Assembly (NCBI GenBank): GCA_016719885.1
Contig: JADJYF010000016.1
Location: 62,001 to 126,000, forward strand
Direction of reading: 5' to 3'
Length of the DNA: 64,000 bases
DNA from: Pseudomonadota bacterium
GTDB lineage: Bacteria > Pseudomonadota > Gammaproteobacteria > Ga0077536
This document shows, piece after piece, positions 15,506 through 25,064 of the stretch. Below the pieces are notes generated by a model. It was not told where the DNA came from, did no database searches, and was given only the letters and a program-made list of their open reading frames with translations. Made by a program: the position numbers and the translations under genes. How positions within the stretch are numbered: position 1 is the first letter of the stretch; each line of letters begins with the position of its first letter.

Positions 15506-16729
15506 ATGGCTTTCAATCAGGCAATCAGCGGCTTAAAGGCCGCGGAAAACGAACTCAACGTGATCGGCAACAACGTGTCGAACTCGGCCACCACCGGCTT
15601 CAAGAAGTCGCGTGTCGAATTCCAGGACGTGTTCGCGGTGTCCAACGTCGGTGGTTCGGGCAGCAACGTCGGTCGCGGTGTCGATACCGCGCGTGTCGCC
15701 CAGCAGTTCGAACAGGGCAACATCAATTTCACCGACAACGCGCTGGACCTTGCGGTCAGCGGCCAGGGCTTTTTCCAGCTCAACAACAACGGTGAGAAGC
15801 TCTATACCCGCGACGGCTCGTTCAGCCTCGACAAGGACGGCTTCATCGTCAACTCCAAGGGCCATCAACTGATGGCGTTCGGCGCGGACGCGGTCGGCAA
15901 CATCAACGGTGCGCTTTCGCCCTTGCAGCTGTCGCAGGCCAACAACCCGCCCAAGGCCAGCACCTCGGTGACCTTCGGCGCCAACTTCGATGCCAATGCC
16001 AGCGCGCCGACCACGCCGACTTTCGACCCGCTGGATTCGACCAGCTACAACGAGACCACCGCGCTCAACGTGTTCGATTCGATGGGCGGCTCGCACCTGC
16101 AGCAGATGTACTTCGTGCGCGACACCGCGGCGGTCACGCCCAATACCTGGCAGATGCATACCTATGTCGACGGTGTGAAGGTCGGCGGCCCGGATGCCAT
16201 CGTGTTCGACACCGCGGGTTTGTTGCAGACGCCGGCCAACGGCCAGATCCCGATCCCGGCGTTCACGCCGGGGCCAGGCGTGAACCCCATGAATGTCACC
16301 ACCACGCTCAGCGGCTCGACCATGTTCGGCGCGCCGTTCGGCGTCAACAAGCTCACCCAGGACGGCTATACCACCGGCCGCCTGGCCGGCGTCGACATCG
16401 ATCAGCAGGGCGTCATCCTGGCGCGCTTCACCAACGGCCAGTCGTCGGTGCAGGGCCAGGTGTCACTCGCCAACTTCCCCAACCCGCAGGGCCTGCGTCC
16501 GTCCGGTGGCAACGCCTGGGCGGAGTCCTTCGCCGCCGGCGTGGTGCTGGAAGGCAAGCCGGGCACCGCGAGCCTGGGTCTCATCCAGGGCGGCGCGCTG
16601 GAGGAATCGAACGTCGACCTTTCTTCGGAACTGGTGGCGCTGATCGTCGCGCAGCGGAACTTCCAGGCCAACACCGAAGTGATCAAGACCGCGGACGCGG
16701 TGACCCAGTCGGTCATCAACATCCGTTAA
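15506..16729 (+). CDS. flgE: FlgE, flagellar hook protein
   Basis: Main subunit of the hook, the universal joint between rod and filament. At 407 aa it has the N-terminal flagellin-like motif (AISGLKAAENELNVIGNNVS, then NSATTGFKKSR), the FlaE-type central region (LNVFDSMGGSHLQQMYFVRD) and the C-terminal helix (LVALIVAQRNFQANTEVIKT). GGAG precedes the ATG. The 27-bp gap from flgD holds no promoter that I can see. Confidence 0.96.
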   Translation: MAFNQAISGLKAAENELNVIGNNVSNSATTGFKKSRVEFQDVFAVSNVGGSGSNVGRGVDTARVAQQFEQGNINFTDNALDLAVSGQGFFQLNNNGEKLYTRDGSFSLDKDGFIVNSKGHQLMAFGADAVGNINGALSPLQLSQANNPPKASTSVTFGANFDANASAPTTPTFDPLDSTSYNETTALNVFDSMGGSHLQQMYFVRDTAAVTPNTWQMHTYVDGVKVGGPDAIVFDTAGLLQTPANGQIPIPAFTPGPGVNPMNVTTTLSGSTMFGAPFGVNKLTQDGYTTGRLAGVDIDQQGVILARFTNGQSSVQGQVSLANFPNPQGLRPSGGNAWAESFAAGVVLEGKPGTASLGLIQGGALEESNVDLSSELVALIVAQRNFQANTEVIKTADAVTQSVINIR

Positions 16730-16763
16730 ACGTTAGCGCCAGCGCACTACCGAGGCACGCACC

Positions 16764-17507
16764 ATGGACCGCATGATTTATCTCGCAATGTCTGCCGCAC
16801 AGCAGATGATGAACGGTCAGGCGCTGGCTTCGCACAACCTGGCCAACGCCAACACCGTCGGCTTCAAGGCCGACTTCGAAGCGGCGCGTGCCATGCCGGT
16901 GTACGGCAACGGCATGCCGACCCGCGCCTACGCGATGCTCGAGCGGCCCGGCACCAGTTTTGCGCCGGGCTCGATTGAAACCACCGGCAACGATCTCGAC
17001 ATCGCGGTCAACGGCGATGGTTTCATCGCCGTGCAGGCGCCCGATGGCAGCGAAGCCTATACGCGCGCCGGCGACCTGCAGTTGAACGTCAACGGTCAGC
17101 TCCTGACCGGCGCCGGCCGTCCGGTGCTGGGCAACGGTGGCCCGATAGCCCTGCCGCAGTCCGAGACCATCACCATCGGCGTCGACGGTACGATTTCGAT
17201 TCGTCCGGTCGGCCAGGAAGCGAGCACGCTCGCGCAGGTCGACCGCATCAAGCTCGTCAACCCGGACGTCAAGCAGCTGCGCAAGGGCGCCGATGGCCTG
17301 TTCCGCCTGGCCGACCAGAGCAATGCACCGCCGGACGCCGCGGTGCGCATCACGCGCGGCGCGCTGGAGCGCAGCAACGTCAACAGCGTGAACGAGATGG
17401 TGCAGCTCATCACCAACTCGCGTCAGTACGACATGGCCATCAAGGCCATGAGCACCGCGCAGCAGATCGATACCGCCGGCGCCAAGCTGTTATCGCTCGG
17501 CAATTGA
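16764..17507 (+). CDS. flgF: FlgF, proximal rod protein
   Basis: Rod subunit at the base of the distal rod. The 247 aa begin MDRMIYLAMSAAQQMMNGQA with the SHNLANANTVGFKADF motif. The core carries the rod/hook D1 pattern (DIAVNGDGFIAVQAPDGSEA), and the protein ends with MVQLITNSRQYDMAIKAMST. It is distinguished from FlgG by the MDRMIY start and shorter length, and by its place before flgG. Confidence 0.94.
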   Translation: MDRMIYLAMSAAQQMMNGQALASHNLANANTVGFKADFEAARAMPVYGNGMPTRAYAMLERPGTSFAPGSIETTGNDLDIAVNGDGFIAVQAPDGSEAYTRAGDLQLNVNGQLLTGAGRPVLGNGGPIALPQSETITIGVDGTISIRPVGQEASTLAQVDRIKLVNPDVKQLRKGADGLFRLADQSNAPPDAAVRITRGALERSNVNSVNEMVQLITNSRQYDMAIKAMSTAQQIDTAGAKLLSLGN

Positions 17508-17547
17508 TTCGTCACTCAACGCAACAACATTGCGGAAGTTTTAGACC

Positions 17548-18333
17548 ATGGCATCAGCACTGAACATCGCCCAGACCGGCCTCGACGCACAGCAGACGCG
17601 GCTGTCGATCATCTCGAACAACCTGGCCAACGTCGCCACCACCGGCTACAAGAAGACCCGTCCGAACTTCGAGGATCTTCTTTACGAGACCATCTCGCAG
17701 CCCGGCGCGTCGTCGTCGCAGAGCACCGAATTGCCGTCCGGCCTCATGCTCGGCACCGGTGTGCGCACGGTCTCGACCGCCAAGATTTTCACCCAGGGCA
17801 CCCTGTCCCAGACCGAGAACGCGCTCGACGTCGCGATCCAGGGCCGCGGTTTCCTGCAGGTGCTGCTGCCCGACGGCTCCACCGCCTATACCCGTGACGG
17901 TGGCCTGTCGATGAATTCGCAGGGCCAGATCGTGACCTCGTCCGGTTACCAGGTGGACCCGGCCATCACCATTCCGGCCTCGACCCTGTCGGTGACCATC
18001 GCGCCCGATGGCACGGTGTCGGCGCTCACCGCCGGCAATACCGCGCCCACCCAGATCGGCAACATCCAGCTCGCGGACTTCATCAATCCGCAGGGCCTGC
18101 AGCCGATTGGTCAGAACCTGTTCAAGGAATCGGTCTCCAGCGGCAACCCGCAGACCAGCACGCCGGGCTTGAACGGTCTCGGCACCTTGATCCAGGGCTC
18201 GACCGAAGGTTCGAACGTGAACCCGGTGGAAGAGCTGGTCGACATGATCGAGACCCAGCGTTCCTACGAAATGAATTCCAAGGCCATCCAGACCGTCGAC
18301 GAGATGCTGCAGTTCGTCACCCAGCAACTGTAA
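17548..18333 (+). CDS. flgG: FlgG, distal rod protein
   Basis: Distal rod subunit on which P and L rings assemble. The 261-aa product has the characteristic N-terminus (LNIAQTGLDAQQTRLSIISN, then NLANVATTGYKK) and the long conserved block after it (RPNFEDLLYETISQPGASSS), specific to FlgG. It ends VEELVDMIETQRSYEMNSKA with TVDEMLQFVTQQL. Length and position are standard. Confidence 0.96.
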   Translation: MASALNIAQTGLDAQQTRLSIISNNLANVATTGYKKTRPNFEDLLYETISQPGASSSQSTELPSGLMLGTGVRTVSTAKIFTQGTLSQTENALDVAIQGRGFLQVLLPDGSTAYTRDGGLSMNSQGQIVTSSGYQVDPAITIPASTLSVTIAPDGTVSALTAGNTAPTQIGNIQLADFINPQGLQPIGQNLFKESVSSGNPQTSTPGLNGLGTLIQGSTEGSNVNPVEELVDMIETQRSYEMNSKAIQTVDEMLQFVTQQL

Positions 18334-18360
18334 GCCGACGCAAGCCAGAGACTCGCAAGC

Positions 18361-19096
18361 ATGATCATCAACACTTCCCTCATCAACATCCTGCGCGGCA
18401 CGCTGGCCCTCGGCGTGCTGGCCTCGCTCGTGGCCTGCGATACGCCGCCGCGGCCGCGACCCCGACTACGCCGCGTCCTATCCGGCCGTGCACGCCAGCC
18501 CGGCGCAGTCGCAGGCCGCCACCGGCGCGATTTTCCAGGGCGGTTACGACGTCGCGCTGTTCGAAGACCTGAAAGCGCATCGCATCGGCGACATCCTCAC
18601 CATCCGCCTGTCCGAGAGCAACCAGGCGGCGAAGTCCAACAACAACGCGGTGAGCAAGGCCGGTTCCTCGAAGATGGACAACCCGACCATCCTCGGCGCC
18701 AAGCCTGAATTCCTGTTGCCGGGCGTGCTACCGTTGGCGGCGGTCGCCGACAACTCGCTGGAGACCGATCTGTCGGCGACCAACGATTATTCCGGCAAGG
18801 CCGACTCCAAGCAGAGCAATTCCTTGAACGGCAGCATCACGGTGACGATTGCCGACGTGCTGCCCAACGGCAATCTCGTGGTGCGCGGCGAGAAGCGTCT
18901 GAATCTCAACCAGGGCAACGAGTACATCAAGATCTCGGGGCTGGTGCGGCCGGTCGACATCGGTACCGACAACTCGGTGCTGTCGACCAAGATTGCCGAC
19001 GCCACCATCGTCTACAGCGGCGACGGCGCCAATGCCGACTCCAGCAAGGTCGGCTGGCTGGGACGCTTCTTCATGAGCGCGGCCTTCCCGTTCTGA
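18361..19096 (+). CDS. flgH: FlgH, L-ring lipoprotein, interrupted by a frameshift
   Basis: Outer-membrane L-ring subunit. The first frame encodes a lipoprotein signal (LALGVLASLVAC, lipobox Cys at residue 26). The rest of FlgH lies in a second frame, readable from about DPDYAASYPAVHASPAQ and running to WLGRFFMSAAFPF. It includes the family core ALFEDLKAHRIGDILTIRLS and the segment NSLNGSITVTIADVLPNGNL. The two frames differ by one extra (or two missing) bases in the GC-rich stretch CCGCCGCGGCCGCGACCCC near 18447-18465. Only the second frame has a plausible internal GTG, and that product would lack the signal peptide. Like flgB, this may be a sequencing indel, because all conserved residues are kept. 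Confidence 0.85.
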
Positions 19097-19185
19097 GCTT
19101 GCGGTACTTGGCGCGATTCTTGATTGCCTTGGTCCTGGCGTCCAAACACAGTCAAAAACCCGGCGCCGAACGGAGCCCTACCCCC

Positions 19186-20304
19186 ATGACAAGAATGCTG
19201 GCCACGATGCGATTTCTGATCTCCTGCCTGTGCCTGGCCGCGCTGGGCACGCCGGTGAGCGCCGAGCGCATCAAGGATCTCGCCCAGATTGCCGGCGTGC
19301 GCAGCAACCAGCTGGTCGGTTACGGCCTGGTGGTCGGTCTCGACGGCACCGGCGACCAGACCTCGCAAACGCCCTTCACCGTGCAGAGCATACGCAACAT
19401 GCTCACGCAGATGGGCGTGACGGTGCCGGCCAACGTCAATCCGCAGTTGAAGAATGTCGCGGCGGTGATGGTGCACGCCGACCTGCCGCCCTTCGCCAAG
19501 CCCGGCTCCACCATCGACATCACGGTGTCCTCGATGGGCAACGCCAAGAGCCTGCGCGGCGGCAGCCTCATCATGACGCCGCTCAAGGGCGCCGATGGCA
19601 ATGTCTACGCCATGGCGCAGGGCAACCTGGTGGTGGGCGGCTTCGGCGTCGAATCGAAGGATGGCTCGAGCATCACGGTCAACGTGCCGAGTGTCGGCCG
19701 CATTCCCAACGGCGCGACCGTCGAGCGCGAAGTGGCGACGCCGTTCGGCCAGGGCGACTACCTGACGCTCAACTTGCATCGCCAGGATTTCACCACCGCC
19801 ACCCACATGGCGCAGGCCATCGACAAGGCCTTGGGCGCGCAATCGGCAACGGCGCTCGATGCATCCTCGGTGCGGGTGCTGGCGCCGGCCGATCCGACCC
19901 AGCGCGTGTCGTTCATGTCGCTAGTCGAAAATATCGAACTGAGTCCCGGCGACGCACCGGCCAAGGTGGTGGTCAATTCGCGCACCGGCACGGTCGTGAT
20001 CGGCAACAAGGTCACGGTCACCGCCGCCGCCGTCACCCACGGCAGCCTGACGGTCACCATCAGCAACGATCCCATCGTCAGCCAGCCTGGTCCCTTGTCC
20101 GGCGGCCAGACCGCGGTGGTCGACAATCAGAACATCAGCGTCGATCAGAAGAAGAACCGCATGTTCCTGTTCAATCCCGGCGTGTCGCTGGACGACATCG
20201 TGCAGGCGGTGAACGGCGTCGGCGCGGCGCCGGGTGACCTGGTGGCCATCCTTGAAGCCTTGAAGGAAGCCGGCGCGCTGCGCGCCGAGCTCATCGTGAT
20301 CTAG
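19186..20304 (+). CDS. flgI: FlgI, P-ring protein
   Basis: Periplasmic ring subunit forming the bushing around the rod in the peptidoglycan layer; it needs FlgA for assembly. A signal peptide (MRFLISCLCLAALGTPVSA) follows a short N-terminal run. ERIKDLAQIAGVRSNQLVGY with GLVVGLDGTGD is the FlgI hallmark, and the C-terminus (PGVSLDDIVQAVNGVGAAPG) also matches. The start used (MTRMLAT) has CGGAG upstream; a start 21 bp later at MRFLIS is possible. The frame is open further upstream into flgH's tail, but that region lacks coding features. Confidence 0.93.
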   Translation: MTRMLATMRFLISCLCLAALGTPVSAERIKDLAQIAGVRSNQLVGYGLVVGLDGTGDQTSQTPFTVQSIRNMLTQMGVTVPANVNPQLKNVAAVMVHADLPPFAKPGSTIDITVSSMGNAKSLRGGSLIMTPLKGADGNVYAMAQGNLVVGGFGVESKDGSSITVNVPSVGRIPNGATVEREVATPFGQGDYLTLNLHRQDFTTATHMAQAIDKALGAQSATALDASSVRVLAPADPTQRVSFMSLVENIELSPGDAPAKVVVNSRTGTVVIGNKVTVTAAAVTHGSLTVTISNDPIVSQPGPLSGGQTAVVDNQNISVDQKKNRMFLFNPGVSLDDIVQAVNGVGAAPGDLVAILEALKEAGALRAELIVI

Positions 20305-20396
20305 TTCTCACACTTGCCGCCGCGTCGCCACCGGGCGGCGCGGCCTTGCCGCCACGGTGGCAGCCCTTGCCGCCGGCGGGGGGCAAATCCCGGCAA

Positions 20397-20418
20397 AAGG
20401 CCCGCGATTGCGGGCCTT
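20397..20418. terminator. Hairpin between flgI and flgJ
   Basis: Perfect 9-bp stem AAGGCCCGC / GCGGGCCTT with a GATT loop, flanked by AAAA upstream and TTGTCGTGTTT downstream. It could attenuate transcription between the ring genes and flgJKL, or act as an RNA stability element inside the operon. The preceding stretch is GC-rich with no other signal. Confidence 0.5.
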
Positions 20419-20453
20419 GTCGTGTTTGGCACTGCTTGTGCAATAAGCCAGGC

Positions 20454-21449
20454 ATGAACAGCAAGCTCGCCATCCACGCACCCGCCATCGGCAACACGCC
20501 CGCCACCTCGGCCGGCGGTTACGTCGATTTCGCTCGCTTCAGCAACCTGCGCAGCCGTGCCCACAAGGACGAGAACGCCGCCATGCAGCAGGTCGCCGAC
20601 GAGTTCGAGGCGATGTTCGCCGAGACCATGTTGAAGGCCGCGCGCGAAGCCGACATGGGCGAGGGCATGTTGAATTCCTCCGAGCTCGACACCTACCACG
20701 AGATGATGGACAGCCAGCTCGCGCAGTCGCTGGCCAAGAGCCAGGACTTCGGTTTCAACAAGATGCTCGGCCAGCAGTTCGCCGGCGCCCTGGCCGCCGC
20801 CAAGGCCAGGGAAGACAAGCAAGCCCAGGGCGGCGACCCGCTCGCGACCTTGAAGAACGGCACGCTGAGCAGCGTCGAGGCGCCGCTGCGCGGTGGCGTG
20901 GCCATGTTGCCCCAGAGCATCCGCGAAACGGCGTTCAAGAAGAACGTCGAAGTGCCGGCCGATCGTCAGTCGTTCATCAACGAACTGGCGCCCGCCGCCG
21001 CTTCGGCCGCCGGCACGCTCGGGGTCGCGCCGCGCGCGATTCTTGCCCAGGCCGCGCTCGAATCCGGCTGGGGCAAGCACGTCATCCGCATGCCCGACGG
21101 CTCGAGTTCGCACAACTATTTCGGCATCAAGGCCGGCAAGGGCTGGAGCGGTCAGACCGTCAAGGTGCCGACCACCGAATACGTCGGCGGCCGTGCCGTC
21201 ACCGTCAACGCAAGCTTCCGCGCCTACCCCGATGCGGCGAGCGCGTTCCGCGATTACGTCGATTTCATCGGCAACAACCCGCGTTACCAGAAGGCGCTGG
21301 AACAGGGCGCCAATGCCGGCCAGTACGCGCGCCAGCTGGAAGCGGCGGGCTATGCCACCGACCCCAACTACGCCAACAAGATCATGGCCATCCTCTCCGG
21401 CGACGGATTCGATGGCGCCAGCTCCAACGCATTCGAAGTGAGCAACTGA
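20454..21449 (+). CDS. flgJ: FlgJ, rod-capping protein with peptidoglycan hydrolase domain
   Basis: Dual-function protein: it caps the rod and opens the peptidoglycan. Residues about 35-110 are the rod-binding domain (VADEFEAMFAETMLKAAREA, then LAQSLAKSQDFGFNKMLGQQ). Residues about 175-325 are a glucosaminidase/muramidase domain with catalytic Glu203 in ALESGWGKHV and the YFGIKAGKGWSG block. Length 331 aa matches the gammaproteobacterial two-domain form. The start is MNSKLAIH; the open frame extends 36 codons upstream through the hairpin and is not coding there. It runs straight into flgK (1-bp gap). Confidence 0.95.
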   Translation: MNSKLAIHAPAIGNTPATSAGGYVDFARFSNLRSRAHKDENAAMQQVADEFEAMFAETMLKAAREADMGEGMLNSSELDTYHEMMDSQLAQSLAKSQDFGFNKMLGQQFAGALAAAKAREDKQAQGGDPLATLKNGTLSSVEAPLRGGVAMLPQSIRETAFKKNVEVPADRQSFINELAPAAASAAGTLGVAPRAILAQAALESGWGKHVIRMPDGSSSHNYFGIKAGKGWSGQTVKVPTTEYVGGRAVTVNASFRAYPDAASAFRDYVDFIGNNPRYQKALEQGANAGQYARQLEAAGYATDPNYANKIMAILSGDGFDGASSNAFEVSN

Positions 21450-21450
21450 C

Positions 21451-23334
21451 ATGTCCGGAGACATTTTCAACATTGGCCTCTCGGCGCTGCTGGCTTCGCA
21501 GCGTGGCCTGGCCACCACCGGTCACAACATCGCCAACGTCAACACCGCCGGCTACAGCCGCCAGCGTGTGACCTTCGAAACCCGCGAGCCGCAGTTCATC
21601 GGCGTGGGTTTCGCCGGCAAGGGTGTCGACATCCAGTCCATCACGCGCGTCGCCAATGACTTCCTGGTCGACCAGTTGCGCATCGCCACCTCCAACCAGG
21701 CACAGGCCGACAAGACCGTCGAACTCATCGACCAGGTGGACACCCAGATCGGCGACGCCTTGATTTCCAGCGGCATCCAATCGTTCTTCAATTCCATCAG
21801 CGATGCCAACAACGATCCGCGTCTCATGGCCACCCGCCAGGTGGTGGTGGAGAGCGCACGCGCGACGGTGTCGCGCTTCCAGGAACAGGAAGAACAGCTG
21901 AACGGCCTGTCGCGCAGCGTCAATCGCCAGATGAGCGGCATCGTCGAGAAGATCAACGGCCTGACCACCTCCATCGCGCGCATCAACAAGGACATCGCCT
22001 TGGGCGCCGGTCTTGCCAGCGGCGTGGTGCCGAACGACCTGCTCGACAAGCGCGATCAGCTGCTGGTCGATTTGTCCAAGTTGGTCGGTGTCAGCACCCA
22101 GCAGCGTTCCGACGGCATGGTCAACGTATTGATTGGCGACGGCCAGCTGGTGGTGACCGGCGGCAACTCGGAAGACCTGCTGGTGACCTCCAACATCCTC
22201 GATGCGTCGCGCACCGAGATCTCGTTCAATGTCGCCAACGTCGTGACCCAGGTCACGAGCTCGATCAGCGGCGGCGAGCTCGGCGCGCTGGTCGCGTTTC
22301 GCGACGGCACCTTGGAACCGGCGCGCAATTCCATCGGCCAGATGGCCGCGACCTTCGCCATGGCCATGAACGAGCAGCACCGCAAGGGCATGGACCTGCG
22401 CGGCAACCTCGGCGGTGACATGTTCACCATTCCGCCGCCGGTAGTGAAAGCGCCCGCGTCCAATACCGGCAGCATCACCGCGGCGTTCGATCTGAACAAC
22501 GTCGGCGGTCTCACGAATTCGGACTACCGGCTCAACTACGACGGCACCAATTACACGCTGTACAAGTTGACCGACGGCTCGAGCCGCACGCTGACCGGTA
22601 CCGGGCCGTTCAATGTCGACGGCGTGGTATTGACAGTCACGACGCCGCCTGCGGCCGGGGATTCATTCCTCATCCAGCCGACCAAGACCGTGCCGCGCGC
22701 CTTGAAATTCCTGTTGAACGACCCGGCGACGCTGGCCTTGTCGTCGCCGAACCGCAGCTCGCGCGCCAACAGCAACATCAGCGACGCGACCATTTCGCGC
22801 GCCGAGGTGCTGGACGAAACCAATGCGGCCCTGCTTACCACCACCACCCTGGTGTTCGACAATCCGCCCACCACTTACAAGGTCAACGGCGTCGGCGCCA
22901 GCATCGCCTTCACCAACGGCGCGAATATCGATTTGAACGGCTGGCGCGTGCAGATTGCCGGCAGCCCGGCGGCCGGCGACACCTTCACGGTACAGAGCAA
23001 CGCCGGCGGCGTCGGCGACAACAGCAACGGCATTGCCTTGAGCAAGCTGCAGGCCGAGCCGATATTGGAAGGTGGCACCGCCACTTTGCAGGAAGTGTAC
23101 GGGGTGTTGACCGGCGTGGTCGGCGCGGCCGCCTCGCAGGCCCATGTCAGCAGCCAGGCGCTCGGCACCTTGACCGAAAACGCCGCCGCCGCGCGCGATG
23201 CCATGGCCGGCGTCAACCTGGAGGAAGAAGCGGCCAACCTGCTGCGCTTCCAGCAGGCCTTCCAGGCGGCCGCGCAGGTCATCAAGGCCGCCGACCAGGC
23301 CTTCCAGGCCATCATCAACGCCACCCGAGGCTAA
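21451..23334 (+). CDS. flgK: FlgK, hook-filament junction protein 1
   Basis: Connects hook to filament and is exported with the FlgN chaperone. The 627 aa start with the family motif (IGLSALLASQRGLATTGHNI, then ANVNTAGYSRQRV) and finish with the C-terminal coiled coil (VNLEEEAANLLRFQQAFQAA, then AQVIKAADQAF). The middle third (about 330-520) is variable, with Thr/Asn-rich beta repeats, and probably surface-exposed. It is followed by flgL after 5 bp. Confidence 0.95.
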   Translation: MSGDIFNIGLSALLASQRGLATTGHNIANVNTAGYSRQRVTFETREPQFIGVGFAGKGVDIQSITRVANDFLVDQLRIATSNQAQADKTVELIDQVDTQIGDALISSGIQSFFNSISDANNDPRLMATRQVVVESARATVSRFQEQEEQLNGLSRSVNRQMSGIVEKINGLTTSIARINKDIALGAGLASGVVPNDLLDKRDQLLVDLSKLVGVSTQQRSDGMVNVLIGDGQLVVTGGNSEDLLVTSNILDASRTEISFNVANVVTQVTSSISGGELGALVAFRDGTLEPARNSIGQMAATFAMAMNEQHRKGMDLRGNLGGDMFTIPPPVVKAPASNTGSITAAFDLNNVGGLTNSDYRLNYDGTNYTLYKLTDGSSRTLTGTGPFNVDGVVLTVTTPPAAGDSFLIQPTKTVPRALKFLLNDPATLALSSPNRSSRANSNISDATISRAEVLDETNAALLTTTTLVFDNPPTTYKVNGVGASIAFTNGANIDLNGWRVQIAGSPAAGDTFTVQSNAGGVGDNSNGIALSKLQAEPILEGGTATLQEVYGVLTGVVGAAASQAHVSSQALGTLTENAAAARDAMAGVNLEEEAANLLRFQQAFQAAAQVIKAADQAFQAIINATRG

Positions 23335-23339
23335 ACGTC

Positions 23340-24542
23340 ATGCGCGTCACCACCAATCAACTCTATAGCCAGACGCTCAATCGCATTCTCGATCTGCAGG
23401 CCAGCACGCGCGAAGCGACCAATCAGATCTCGAGCGGCAAGCGCATCACGAGGCCGGGCGACGATCCCGTCGCCGCCGGCGAAGTCATGCAGATCAAGGA
23501 CCGCACCAATGCCGCCGCGCAGTTCGATCGCAACGGCGTGCAGGCCGAATCGCGCCTGACCCAGGTCGACGACGTGCTGGGCGGCGTGAGCAACATGTTG
23601 CAGCGCGTGCACGACCTGGTCCTGCAGGGCCGCAGCGAATCGATCAGCAACGCCGACCGCGATTCCATTGCCAAGGAGATCCGCGAACAGCTCGAAGTGC
23701 TGGTCGACCTCGGCAACACGCGCAACGCCTCGGGTGAGTACATCTTTGCCGGCGCCGCGGTCGGGACGCGGCCTTTCACCTCGGATGCGCTGGGCAATGT
23801 CAGCTACAACGGCGACCAGACCGTGCGCGAGCTGCAGCTGTCGGATACCCGCACCATCGCCGAGAGTTTCACCGGCCACGACGCACTGTTCGCGGTGCGC
23901 AACGGCAACGGCACCTTCATCGGCGGGCGCGTCGCCAGCAATACCGGCACCGGCCAGATCAGCGACAACACGGTGATCAACGGCGCGGCCTATGTCGCCC
24001 ACGATTTCCGCATCAGCTTCACCAGCGCCACGAGCTTCGACATCATCGACGACACGCTCGGTTCCACGGTCGCCACCGCGCAGCCCTACACCGATGGCGC
24101 AGCAATCGCCTTCAATGGCTCGCTCGTGACAGTGTTCGGCGCGCCCAACGCCGGCGACCAGTTCACCGTCACGCCGAGCCAGAACCAGTCCATGTTCAAG
24201 ACCCTCGGCAACATCGCCGGGGCGTTCGAGAAGGGCTATGCGAATCCGGCCGAGCAGGCCAACTTCGGCTTCGACATCGACCGCACCATCGAGGCCTTGG
24301 ACCGCTCGATGGAGAAGGTCGCGGAACTGCGTGCGACCACCGGCGCGCGGCTGAACAGCATCGCCGCCCAGCGCGACGTCAACGACCAGGTCAATCTCAA
24401 CCTGCAGACCCTGCGCTCCAAGCTCGAGGATGTCGACCTGGCCAAGGCCATCACCCAGCTCAGCCAGGAAAGCACCGCCTTGACGGCCGCGCAGCAAGCC
24501 TTCGTGAAGGTGCAGGGGCTGAGCTTGTTCAACTATCTGTAG
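23340..24542 (+). CDS. flgL: FlgL, hook-filament junction protein 3
   Basis: Second junction protein joining FlgK to flagellin. The N-terminus is flagellin-like (MRVTTNQLYSQTLNRILDLQ, followed by SSGKRITRPGDDPVAAGEVM), and the C-terminus is the paired helix (VDLAKAITQLSQESTALTAA, ending QGLSLFNYL). At 400 aa the length is normal. Its TAG stop lies inside a REP-like repeat arm. In Pseudomonas-like clusters flagellin genes follow flgL; here none do. Confidence 0.95.
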   Translation: MRVTTNQLYSQTLNRILDLQASTREATNQISSGKRITRPGDDPVAAGEVMQIKDRTNAAAQFDRNGVQAESRLTQVDDVLGGVSNMLQRVHDLVLQGRSESISNADRDSIAKEIREQLEVLVDLGNTRNASGEYIFAGAAVGTRPFTSDALGNVSYNGDQTVRELQLSDTRTIAESFTGHDALFAVRNGNGTFIGGRVASNTGTGQISDNTVINGAAYVAHDFRISFTSATSFDIIDDTLGSTVATAQPYTDGAAIAFNGSLVTVFGAPNAGDQFTVTPSQNQSMFKTLGNIAGAFEKGYANPAEQANFGFDIDRTIEALDRSMEKVAELRATTGARLNSIAAQRDVNDQVNLNLQTLRSKLEDVDLAKAITQLSQESTALTAAQQAFVKVQGLSLFNYL

Positions 24543-24618
24543 GTGCGATTTCAATCGCACATCAAGAGGCGCGCCCAGGATGCGGGTCCGAACTGAATGT
24601 GCGAATGACTTCGCACCT
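24539..24618. repeat. REP-like palindrome pair after flgL
   Basis: Left arm GTAGGTGCGATTTCAATCGC (24539-24558, continuing ACAT) and right arm ATGTGCGAATGACTTCGCAC (24597-24616) in inverted orientation. The left arm contains the TAG stop codon of flgL, as the ycgR copy does for its gene. No gene is visible between the repeat and 24733. Confidence 0.75.
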
Positions 24619-24733
24619 GCGGAAGATTGCGCCGGCCAAGCCTCAAGACGCGGGCCTCGCGCGCCGCTAGCCGTCCTCGAACGGGTCGAGTGGCGCCATT
24701 GGCGATTGCCACGACCCCGCCAGAGGATTTTCC

Positions 24734-24928
24734 GTGGCCATCGAACCCATCAACCTGGAAGACCAGTTGTTCCTCAGGCTGCGTACGGCCACCGTGCAGC
24801 GGCTGCGCGCCGCGCACCGCGCCGATCACGGCCTGTGCGTGCTGCTCGAGCGTGAACGGGTCGCCTGCCTGCACGAACTCGGCGCCCACCGCGCGGCCGC
24901 GCACCGTCACATCCTGAGCGCCGCCTGA
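24734..24928 (+). CDS. Possible small protein, 64 aa
   Basis: Unrecognised. The open frame starts with GTG preceded by AGAGGA 7 nt upstream, a good ribosome site. The product (MAIEPINLEDQLFLRLRTAT...) is helical, with three His and two Cys residues and no signal peptide. It occupies the place where flagellin and cap genes would be expected. High GC makes chance frames common (an antisense frame also spans this stretch), so it may not be expressed. Confidence 0.35.
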   Translation: MAIEPINLEDQLFLRLRTATVQRLRAAHRADHGLCVLLERERVACLHELGAHRAAAHRHILSAA

Positions 24929-25064
24929 GGGGCGCTAGGCCACGCCTCGAGTCGGGTTCCCGACGCGCCCGTGTCGGCCGCTACCCGCAATCCCGTCACA
25001 CGTAAACTTTCGTCACATTTCGCTGACCAGTGCCTGACACCGCCAGTCTCATGATCGCGGTTTC

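Noticed and set aside
19112..19130. Possible sigma-54 promoter before flgI (TTGGCGCGATTCTTGATTGC)
   Set aside because: The -12 GC is out of register with the -24 GG (GG-N10 is followed by GA), so the spacing rule fails.
24551..24910. Minus-strand open frame of about 119 codons downstream of flgL
   Set aside because: It runs through the REP-like repeat and lacks a ribosome site; the plus-strand 64-aa frame is the better, still weak, candidate.
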